64,000 nucleotides of DNA from NCBI GenBank assembly GCA_002344965.1, contig DDUU01000042.1, forward strand, positions 56,426 to 120,425, in the 5' to 3' direction. A program made the position numbers and the translations under genes. This stretch comes from Candidatus Tepidiaquacellales bacterium UBA2330 (GTDB lineage: Bacteria > Bacteroidota > Ignavibacteria > Tepidaquicellales > Tepidaquicellaceae). The notes under the pieces are model-generated. The model had not been told where the DNA came from. It did no database searches and was given only the letters and a program-made list of their open reading frames with translations. Position 1 is the stretch's first letter. Each line of letters begins with the position of its first letter. Positions 54,274 to 61,144 of this stretch are shown piece by piece.

Positions 54274-55347
54274 TCATTTACCTGAGTTAATACTTTCCGT
54301 AAGATCCTTTCTTTTTTCAGGTTCCGGAAATTCCGGAGGGCTTATAGTCTGTAAAAATTTCACAGAACTTTCCAGAGCGAGTTTTCCGGCATCCGTATCA
54401 AGATTGAACTGATATTCATGCGGAAGTGGCGGTGAATAATCTTTTGAAAAAAAAAGAGTATCCGTATTTACACCGAGACTGTCAAGTTTACGTGCTAAAT
54501 ATATTGACTGGGGTTCAAGAGGATCACCGTTACCTGCGGAAATAAAAGCCGGCGGGAAATCCTTTGTAATATATTTAATAACAGATGCCGTTTGGAAAAA
54601 AGTATCATTCATATAATCTTTTCTTCCGCTGTAAGACCAAATGACTGTTTCAAGAAAATTTCCGAAATCTCCTTCTATATTTACATTACTTATGTCAAAT
54701 GGTCCGCAGTAAAGCAATAATCCGGCAAGTTGTAACTGAGACAATGAAGGTTTTATGTTTATAAGTTCGGAATAAGCGGGAGATGTAATTATATTTGCCG
54801 TCTGAGCCGATATATGTGCTCCGCCTGAATCTCCGGCAAGTATAAATTTTTCTGAATTAATATGAAACCGTTCCGCATTATTTTTAAGAAAAGTTAGCGC
54901 ATTCATAAGCTGCTTCACAGGCAACGGATATTTTTTTTCAGGCGCAATGGAATAGTCAATCGATACAACTATGTATCCTTTTCCCGCAAGTATTTTACAA
55001 TAGTTTGAAACCTGCTCTTTATTTCCTGAGATCCATCCTCCGCCGTGCGTCCAGACTATAACCGGACATTTTACAGATGAATTTTCCATTTTCGAAGGAT
55101 AATATATATCAAGAAACGCATCTTCGTCAGTTTCATCATAATGAATATTAAGCAAAGATGTAATTCCTTCAGGCACATATTTTTTAAGTTCATTATTTAC
55201 TTTTTCAGCGTCCTTTGTAAATTCATATCTTATCAGTAGAGCATTCGGCCAGGGACTTAATTTTGAAAAAATAAAAACCGAAGAAAATAAAACTAATGTA
55301 ATTAACAGCACAGAAATCAAAATTTTTTTAAGCAAATGCATGCTCAT
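54274..55347 (-). CDS. Alpha/beta-hydrolase esterase (HSL / BD-FAE-like)
   Basis: The 357-residue protein has one N-terminal membrane or signal-anchor helix (about 7-30). An esterase fold follows, with WTHGGGW (oxyanion, near residue 100), nucleophile Ser in LAGDSGGAHI, an Asp in FISAGNGDPLEPQ and His in PPLPHEYQF as the likely triad. This fits the carboxylesterase/hormone-sensitive-lipase type. Probably periplasmic or membrane-anchored and active on short esters. It lies 113 bp before the amidase gene, same strand, in a stretch rich in lipid and amide hydrolases. Confidence 0.88.
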   Translation of the reverse strand: MSMHLLKKILISVLLITLVLFSSVFIFSKLSPWPNALLIRYEFTKDAEKVNNELKKYVPEGITSLLNIHYDETDEDAFLDIYYPSKMENSSVKCPVIVWTHGGGWISGNKEQVSNYCKILAGKGYIVVSIDYSIAPEKKYPLPVKQLMNALTFLKNNAERFHINSEKFILAGDSGGAHISAQTANIITSPAYSELINIKPSLSQLQLAGLLLYCGPFDISNVNIEGDFGNFLETVIWSYSGRKDYMNDTFFQTASVIKYITKDFPPAFISAGNGDPLEPQSIYLARKLDSLGVNTDTLFFSKDYSPPLPHEYQFNLDTDAGKLALESSVKFLQTISPPEFPEPEKRKDLTESINSGK

Positions 55348-55463
55348 TTTTAGTTATTAATATGTCAAAGTTTTTATTCTCTTATTCATATTAATCTACT
55401 AAATACATTGTATAAATGTAATACATAATAAGTTTAAATGTTTACATTTATCATTAAATTATT

Positions 55464-55483
55464 CCGCAGGCTTAAGCCTGCGG
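55464..55483. repeat. Perfect 20-bp palindrome, REP-like
   Basis: CCGCAGGCTTAAGCCTGCGG reads the same on both strands and stands 14 bp past the stop of the small membrane-protein gene. It is far more G+C-rich than its surroundings. It resembles repetitive extragenic palindromes of the GCAGGC...GCCTGC type. It is the only copy seen in the window. Confidence 0.65.
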
Positions 55484-55496
55484 CTAATCATTTTAA

Positions 55497-55892
55497 TTAA
55501 TGTATCAATAAAAATATTATAACATGTATAGCTAACAGCAGGACAGTAAAATAGTACGCAAAATTAAACACACTTTTTGAGTTATTGAATAATTCAATTT
55601 GCGAATCATTCATTGAATCGGGCACAGTTCTTATATTGTTTACAACCTGAACTGAAGCATCAGATTCATATTTCGGATCACCTAAGATTTCCAGTCCTAT
55701 AAAAATTGATGATATAATTAATGTTATAAATATCAGTAAAAATGTTGGATAAAAATCTGAATCTGATTCGGCTACAGGAGGTTTACTTTGAGCAAATGAC
55801 GCAGAGTGCTGAATAAATACTATAGATAAAGTAAACAGGGTTTTTATGATCCGGATTTTTAGATGTTTAATTTTAAATTTTGAATGTTTCAT
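55497..55892 (-). CDS. Small membrane protein of unknown function next to the NirK-like gene
   Basis: The 131-residue protein has a basic N-terminus and signal peptide (ending ASFAQ), then two hydrophobic helices (about 47-66 and 108-130) around a polar loop. No family was recognised. It starts 61 bp after the NirK-like gene on the same strand, so it is probably the last gene of the Rrf2-ric-NirK-like unit. It could be a small subunit or assembly factor, which is inference. Confidence 0.6.
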   Translation of the reverse strand: MKHSKFKIKHLKIRIIKTLFTLSIVFIQHSASFAQSKPPVAESDSDFYPTFLLIFITLIISSIFIGLEILGDPKYESDASVQVVNNIRTVPDSMNDSQIELFNNSKSVFNFAYYFTVLLLAIHVIIFLLIH

Positions 55893-55953
55893 AATTTATA
55901 TTATTAAATTTCGCATAATCTGCTACTCTAAATTAAGGGTATCGCATAACATC

Positions 55954-57699
55954 TCATGCAGTTTTCAAATGATATTTTCTTCTAATTGAATTCAGAACTA
56001 AGAGTATTAAAAAGATCAGAATTATTGAAACAATACTTAACCATTTTATCCAGCCGAATGATGAAGCTGAAGCAACGTCCTCCGATTCGCCGACGACTAT
56101 AACTCCTTTCATATACGGGTGAGGAGCGCACATATATTTATAAGTTCCGTCTGTTTCAAATTTATGGGTATAACTTTCCGCATGAGACAGCAGAGGTGAA
56201 AAGAAATTTTCAGGAGCTTCATATGATACAGCGTTATGAATTCCGGAAAACTCCCCTTCCATAAATGAAAAAACATCTTCATTAACCCATTTCACTGACG
56301 TCCCCGGAGCAATATGAAGCACTTTAGGAAAAAATGAATTACCTATAATTTTTACCGTTACTTCCTTTGTTTCTTTACCATACACTGCAGGAGGATCTAC
56401 ATCCGGACTTCCCGGCTCAAAAGGAGAAATTGTTCTTGTTAATTTGGATTTTATCTCCTGCATCTCTTGTTTGGAATATGACGGACCGTCGGAGTTCACG
56501 GTAAGCGGGGTCTCCGCATTCTTGTCACAAACTATCAATCCTATGGCGCCTCTGTCTGTAGAACCAACAGCATGCGTAAGAAGAGTATATGCTCCTTCAT
56601 CCGGAGGCATTCTGAAATCAATCACCCATGAATCCGTTGGACCTGCAATTACACTCTGACCTCCGGGCATTGTTACATTTGGATTACCCTGCCAGTAAAC
56701 ATAATCCCAGATAATTCCGACTATATGTAAAGTTGAAACCAGATTCGGTCCTGCATTTAGAAAATTAATTCTTACAAAATCCCCCGGCTTTGCCTTTATC
56801 GGCTCATCCACGTATCTGAAAATTTTTCCGTTGAATAAAACATATATCGGTTTTCCTTCAATTGCATCTTTACCGCTTGAATACAGTTCATGCTGAATGA
56901 GAAATATTTCAACATCTGGTTTCTTTTTCATAACTTCTTCCATCTTATACTGTTTCTTTGGCTTTACAACCATCATCCCGTACTGACCGAAAATTATATG
57001 CATTGGTATTGCATGTCCTCCGGGAGCGCAGTGATACATATAGACTCCGGGAACTGTTGCTTTAAACACCATTGACTTGGTTTCTCCTGATCCGATCTTT
57101 CCGAGGTATTTCGATGTCTGAGTATATGCTGCATGTATTGAAGCTCCGTGCGGAACTGTTCCTTTATTCACAACCGTAAATTCCACAATATCGCCTTCAT
57201 CAACAATTATTGTAGGACCGGGTATTGAACCGCTTGTAGTAAATCCGTTAAACATTACGCCTCTTCCTATATATGCTTCTCCCTCAGAAAGTTCTATTGT
57301 TACTTTTTTATCCGGAGTAACATCCTGCGGGACATAACTGGTTGGAGGAATCGGAAGACTTTCATCCCTTTTGATTATATCTATAAAATTTTGGGGGATC
57401 TTTGAATTCTCCGGTCTGACAATAGGTGTGCCGCCTGCTGACTGAGTAATATTCTGCAGATTTTCGCCGCTTCCGGTGATTGAAGGACTTCCCGCTGTTC
57501 CATCCTGATTCATTATGGAAGCAAGCAATTCTTTTCCGCCTAAAGTATTTCCTCTGTCATTAAGTAATTCATCGTAAAAAGTTTTATTACAGTAAGGACA
57601 TGCCTGTGTAGTACCGGCGTTTAATAATATTAATGTCAGGCATACTGATAATATATATATGATTCTCTTAAATCCGGATTTTATGCTATTATTTTTCAT
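55954..57699 (-). CDS. NirK-like three-cupredoxin multicopper protein, membrane-anchored
   Basis: The 581-residue exported protein has a signal peptide, an early CPYC motif (34-37) and two cupredoxin domains of copper nitrite reductase type. A third cupredoxin (about 445-540) and a C-terminal transmembrane helix (about 549-570) follow. Type 1 ligands are His184, Cys224 and His234, and type 2 ligands His189, His223 and His376. The NirK catalytic His is kept (His325). Two key positions differ: the axial Met is Gln239 (GQYG for GMYG) and the catalytic Asp is Ser187 (PHGASIH for PHNVDFH). The third domain has His488 and C524-x2-H527-x2-M530. Nitrite reduction to NO is plausible but unproven. The neighbouring ric and Rrf2 genes support NO chemistry. 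Confidence 0.83.
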   Translation of the reverse strand: MKNNSIKSGFKRIIYILSVCLTLILLNAGTTQACPYCNKTFYDELLNDRGNTLGGKELLASIMNQDGTAGSPSITGSGENLQNITQSAGGTPIVRPENSKIPQNFIDIIKRDESLPIPPTSYVPQDVTPDKKVTIELSEGEAYIGRGVMFNGFTTSGSIPGPTIIVDEGDIVEFTVVNKGTVPHGASIHAAYTQTSKYLGKIGSGETKSMVFKATVPGVYMYHCAPGGHAIPMHIIFGQYGMMVVKPKKQYKMEEVMKKKPDVEIFLIQHELYSSGKDAIEGKPIYVLFNGKIFRYVDEPIKAKPGDFVRINFLNAGPNLVSTLHIVGIIWDYVYWQGNPNVTMPGGQSVIAGPTDSWVIDFRMPPDEGAYTLLTHAVGSTDRGAIGLIVCDKNAETPLTVNSDGPSYSKQEMQEIKSKLTRTISPFEPGSPDVDPPAVYGKETKEVTVKIIGNSFFPKVLHIAPGTSVKWVNEDVFSFMEGEFSGIHNAVSYEAPENFFSPLLSHAESYTHKFETDGTYKYMCAPHPYMKGVIVVGESEDVASASSFGWIKWLSIVSIILIFLILLVLNSIRRKYHLKTA

Positions 57700-57851
57700 G
57701 ACTATATATTTTAGTTATATGTTTAAATTGTTCTGAATTTATTTTTTCCCTCATTTTATTTTCTCTTAACCTGAGTATTATTTTCTGTTTACTTTTGATT
57801 TTTTATTAAAAAATTAATCTCATTTTGTCTGAAATCCCCATACTTTCCTAG

Positions 57852-58589
57852 TTAATTATTAATTACAGTTGTAAGCTCCTTTTCGAGTTCTATTGCTTTT
57901 GGAAATAAAATGTTATTTTCCAAATGAATATGTAAATGCAGATCCTCTTCAAATTCTTTTAGTAAATCATAAGCTACTTTGTAAGTAGTGCAGCCGTCTG
58001 CCGGCGTCGAATAATTATTACTCAGCTCTGCAATTTTTCTGAATCTCTCCCCTTCTGTATCATGTTCATTCATCATTACATTTATAGGATTTTGAACTGA
58101 GCCGAAAGGAGGTTGTTCGTATGAGACATTACTGTTTTTCGCCAAAGCAATTTTTCTGATGTATGGAAAAAGAATAAGTTCTTCTTTTTTCATATGAGCT
58201 GCAAGTTCGCCTGAAGACAAATTAAACTGTTCAGAAATCTCAGACAATTCCGGATGATTTTCTCCGTGTACTTTACACAGCTTCTCAAGAAATTGCTTTA
58301 AGGCGGGAATTGATTTTTCAACATATCTGTGATGTTTCTTTTCAATATGATCCGCAAGTAAGTCTAAATCCCAGCTTTGATAATTTGTATTCGGATCCGA
58401 CTCAGAATCTGATACTTCACTCAGTTTAGAAAGCAGCTCATCAGCCGATATGTTTTTACTTTCGCAAACCTCGTTTATTGTCCTGCCTCCCTTACAGCAA
58501 AAATCTATGCCGTATTTCTGAAATACCGAAGCCGTTCTGAAATTATCCGCTACAAATTTACCGATACTTTGTGTTTTTAAGTTTTCCAT
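57852..58589 (-). CDS. ric: Iron-sulfur cluster repair di-iron protein Ric (ScdA/YtfE)
   Basis: The 245-residue protein has an N-terminal ScdA domain (IGKFVADNFRTASVFQKYGIDFCCKGG) and a hemerythrin-like domain with the expected His/Glu ligands spread over DHIEKKHHRY, AAHMKKEE, MNEHDTEGE and HLHIHLENNILFP. Ric restores Fe-S clusters damaged by NO or peroxide and can handle NO at its di-iron site. Its place between an Rrf2 regulator (51 bp) and the NirK-like gene (152 bp) fits a nitrosative-stress unit. Confidence 0.95.
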   Translation of the reverse strand: MENLKTQSIGKFVADNFRTASVFQKYGIDFCCKGGRTINEVCESKNISADELLSKLSEVSDSESDPNTNYQSWDLDLLADHIEKKHHRYVEKSIPALKQFLEKLCKVHGENHPELSEISEQFNLSSGELAAHMKKEELILFPYIRKIALAKNSNVSYEQPPFGSVQNPINVMMNEHDTEGERFRKIAELSNNYSTPADGCTTYKVAYDLLKEFEEDLHLHIHLENNILFPKAIELEKELTTVINN

Positions 58590-58640
58590 ATTTTATGATA
58601 TTTTAATTTATATTTTTGACTGTATGTGATAGATAATTTT

Positions 58641-59075
58641 TCATTTTTTTAATACTGCATTTCCATTATTTAAACCTATTGATAAATCCCATAACGAAGT
58701 AGTTTCAAGCATTTGCTTTAAGCCGCTTCTAATCTCAGCGAACTGATAATGAATCGGACAGGGATTTTTGTCATTACATTTTGTAAGCCCCAGACCGCAT
58801 CCATTATAAATTGAATCTCCGTCAAGCACTTTTACAATCTTACTCAGTTTTATTTTTTCCGCTTTATTCTGACTTATATGAAACCCGCCAGCCGGTCCTC
58901 TTACAGAATCGATAATTTTACTTTTTGTAAGCTGCTGTAATACCTTTGCAGTAAATGCAACCGGTGAATCAATTTCAGCTGCTATCTCGCTCAAGCTGAC
59001 CATTCCTCCCTGTTTAGATTTGTATGTTATAAAGATCGCTGCTTTAATTCCGTATTCACAGGCTTTTGAAAACAT
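58641..59075 (-). CDS. Rrf2-family transcriptional regulator (NsrR-like)
   Basis: The 144-residue protein has a winged-helix Rrf2 domain (FSKACEYGIKAAIFITYKS, SLSEIAAEIDSPVAFTAKVLQQLT, SVRGPAGGFHIS) and three clustered cysteines, Cys93, Cys100 and Cys106, which are typical Fe-S cluster ligands. NsrR-type members sense NO through the cluster and repress NO-response genes. The adjacent ric and NirK-like genes support such a role. A perfect inverted repeat 67 bp upstream of its start may be its own operator. Confidence 0.92.
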   Translation of the reverse strand: MFSKACEYGIKAAIFITYKSKQGGMVSLSEIAAEIDSPVAFTAKVLQQLTKSKIIDSVRGPAGGFHISQNKAEKIKLSKIVKVLDGDSIYNGCGLGLTKCNDKNPCPIHYQFAEIRSGLKQMLETTSLWDLSIGLNNGNAVLKK

Positions 59076-59113
59076 TGTTATAATTTATTTTTTATGTTTA
59101 TTAATTTTCTTAA

Positions 59114-59121
59114 CAAACTTA
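59114..59121 (-). promoter_or_regulatory. Possible Bacteroidota-type -7 promoter element before the Rrf2 gene
   Basis: On the minus strand TAAGTTTG fits the TAnnTTTG -7 consensus of Bacteroidota housekeeping promoters and lies 38 bp before the Rrf2 ATG, just downstream of the palindrome. A matching -33 element at the usual distance was not evident. Confidence 0.35.
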
Positions 59122-59142
59122 GCATTTTATATTTAAAAAATA

Positions 59143-59160
59143 AAGGACAATTTTGTCCTT
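59143..59160. promoter_or_regulatory. Candidate Rrf2 operator
   Basis: AAGGACAA (59143-59150) and TTGTCCTT (59153-59160) form a perfect 8-bp inverted repeat with a 2-bp TT spacer, 67 bp upstream of the Rrf2 start. Size, symmetry and location suit a dimeric Rrf2 protein and autoregulation. No second copy was seen before ric or the NirK-like gene, so the whole unit may be controlled from here. Confidence 0.6.
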
Positions 59161-59298
59161 AATTATTTAATATTTATACCTGCCTACATCTTGATGAAGA
59201 ATGATTTCAAATGCCCGTGAATCAAATCATAGACATTTAACAATAATATTCACGATCAGAAAAAATAAAATCAGAATTGTCCTCTGCAAAAGATAAGA

Positions 59299-59445
59299 GT
59301 GGTGAATGAACGCATTGTCCGTTTTAAAAAACTGATTAAAAAGATACCATTGGACAGTGAGTCAGATGAGATGAAAATGATTGTAGCTGCAAAAGAAAAA
59401 CGAGATGATCTGTTCAAATGGTATGGAAATGATTACTATATATAA
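59299..59445 (+). CDS. Short open frame (48 aa), possible small gene or gene remnant
   Basis: An otherwise gene-free stretch of nearly 400 bp (59076-59469) holds a frame from GTG 59299 (or 59302) to TAA 59443-59445. The product is hydrophilic and looks protein-like (VNERIVRFKKLIKKIPLD ... RDDLFKWYGNDYYI). There is no ATG before the conserved-looking part, and an in-frame TAA lies about 36 bp upstream. It may be a real small protein or the 3' remnant of a lost gene. No family was recognised. Confidence 0.35.
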   Translation: MVNERIVRFKKLIKKIPLDSESDEMKMIVAAKEKRDDLFKWYGNDYYI

Positions 59446-59469
59446 TAAGATATTTTCCTAATTAGATTA

Positions 59470-60906
59470 TCACACCTTTACATTTTTCCATTTACCTCTG
59501 GTGAAAAGCCAGACGGTAAATATTCCGACAGATGTTTCTGATATGAACACTCCCCAGAAAACTCCTGAATACTGCCAGCCGAGATATACAGCAAGAAAAT
59601 AAGAAAGCGGAATCTGTATCAGCCAGAAAAAAACAATATTTATTAGTGTGGGAGTTTTTGTGTCCCCGGCTCCGTTGAACGCCTGTACTGCCACCATCCA
59701 CCATCCGTACACAAAGAAAGAATAAGAAAGAATTCGCAGCCATTCCGCGCCGATATCAATAACTGCTTTATCATCTGTAAATATTTTCATTAATGAATCG
59801 TTTAAAAAAAAGAAAATTAATGATATAATAATCAGGAACAGCATGTTAAAAAAACCGGTCTTCCATACAGCGGCTTCAGCCCTGTCAGGAAAGCCCGCAC
59901 CGAGATTCTGTCCCACCAGAGTAGCCGCCGCATTCGACAATCCCCATGCAGGCATAATTGAAAACAACATTATTCTCACAGTAATTGTCGCTCCGGCAAC
60001 AGCTTCGCTGCTGATGTCAGCCATTAGTCTCATAAGAAAAATCCAGGATGCCATACCGACGAACATCTGTCCTATGCCGCCGACAGAAGTGCGGAGTAAG
60101 TTCAGCATAATTTTAACATTCAGACGGATCTGATTAAACTTCGCCTTTATATGTTTACCGCCTTTAAACAAAACATATAACTGAATCATAACGCCTGTGC
60201 CTCTGCCAATATTAGTGGCAATAGCCGCTCCTTCAATTCCGTAAGCAGGAATAAAACCCCAGCCGAAAATCAGCAGCGGATCCAGAAATATATTTATGAT
60301 ATTTGAGATCCATAATACGCGCATAGCTATTGCCGCGTCACCAGCTCCGCGGAATACTGCATTGATTATGTAGAGAAGCATTATCACGGCATTTCCGCCA
60401 AGCATCCACTGCGTATATTTATAACCGTGTTCAATACTCCATTGATCTGCTCCCATCAGACCAAGCAGTTCTTTTGAATAAAATATTCCGGCAATTGAAA
60501 AAGGTAAAGAAGCGGCGATGCCTATGATTATTGACTGAATTGCTGCAGAGCCGGCTTCTTCATTTTTTTTCTCTCCGATTCTTCTTGATACAATTGCCGT
60601 TACTGCAGTTGCAAATCCCATGGAAATTGAATACAATAGAAACATAAATGTCTCCGTTAGTCCGACTGTTGCTACGGCGGATGCTCCGATCTTTCCTACA
60701 AAATATATATCAACAACAGCAAATGTGGATTCCATTACCAGCTCAAGTATCATCGGAACAGCTAAAAGAAATACCGCTCTGTTGATATTAATTTTTGTAT
60801 AATCAGAATCCGTTCCTTTGACTGCATTTTTAAGGTCATTCCAGAATTGATTTTTTTTCTGTGTATCTTTTTTGGAATTAGAAACTGAGATTTGGTTTTC
60901 GGACAT
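59470..60906 (-). CDS. MATE-family efflux transporter
   Basis: The 478-residue protein has about 12 transmembrane helices in two six-helix halves. The first starts at NRAVFLLAVPMILELVMES, with VGKIGASAVATVGLTETFMFLLYS. The second starts near LNLLRTSVGGIGQMFVG, with GAGDTKTPTLINIVFFWLIQIPLSY. MATE proteins export cationic drugs, flavins or metabolites with Na+ or H+ antiport. The first about 30 residues are cytoplasmic and charged. The substrate is not predictable. It is a single gene unit between a gene-poor stretch and the sulfatase terminator. Confidence 0.93.
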   Translation of the reverse strand: MSENQISVSNSKKDTQKKNQFWNDLKNAVKGTDSDYTKININRAVFLLAVPMILELVMESTFAVVDIYFVGKIGASAVATVGLTETFMFLLYSISMGFATAVTAIVSRRIGEKKNEEAGSAAIQSIIIGIAASLPFSIAGIFYSKELLGLMGADQWSIEHGYKYTQWMLGGNAVIMLLYIINAVFRGAGDAAIAMRVLWISNIINIFLDPLLIFGWGFIPAYGIEGAAIATNIGRGTGVMIQLYVLFKGGKHIKAKFNQIRLNVKIMLNLLRTSVGGIGQMFVGMASWIFLMRLMADISSEAVAGATITVRIMLFSIMPAWGLSNAAATLVGQNLGAGFPDRAEAAVWKTGFFNMLFLIIISLIFFFLNDSLMKIFTDDKAVIDIGAEWLRILSYSFFVYGWWMVAVQAFNGAGDTKTPTLINIVFFWLIQIPLSYFLAVYLGWQYSGVFWGVFISETSVGIFTVWLFTRGKWKNVKV

Positions 60907-61067
60907 AAAAAAATTTATTCAAATTACCTTTTTGAGATTCCAATTTTTTAAGGGAATTGTTCACGAGCAGTTAAGATAGGAAACTTATATATGCTTTTCA
61001 TCTGAATTTTTATTACTTGGAATATAGAAGCATATTTCCTTTCAAAACAATTTTAGTTTTCAATATT

Positions 61068-61107
61068 AAAAAAAATCCCCTTCCCAAACCGCAGTATGAG
61101 AAGGGAA
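61068..61107 (-). terminator. Rho-independent terminator after the arylsulfatase gene
   Basis: TCCCCTTC at 61076-61083 pairs with GAAGGGAA at 61100-61107 (8 bp, one G-U, 16-nt loop). On the minus strand eight T follow (A-run 61068-61075). It lies 38 bp past the stop of the sulfatase gene. Confidence 0.85.
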
Positions 61108-61144
61108 TTTATTTTTAAATATTAAAAGAATTTCAATAACGATC

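Noticed and set aside
55954..57699. Initial impression that the NirK-like protein lacks the second catalytic His.
   Set aside because: Realignment with AniA and NirK shows it as His325 in LHIVG. Only the Asp and the axial Met positions differ.
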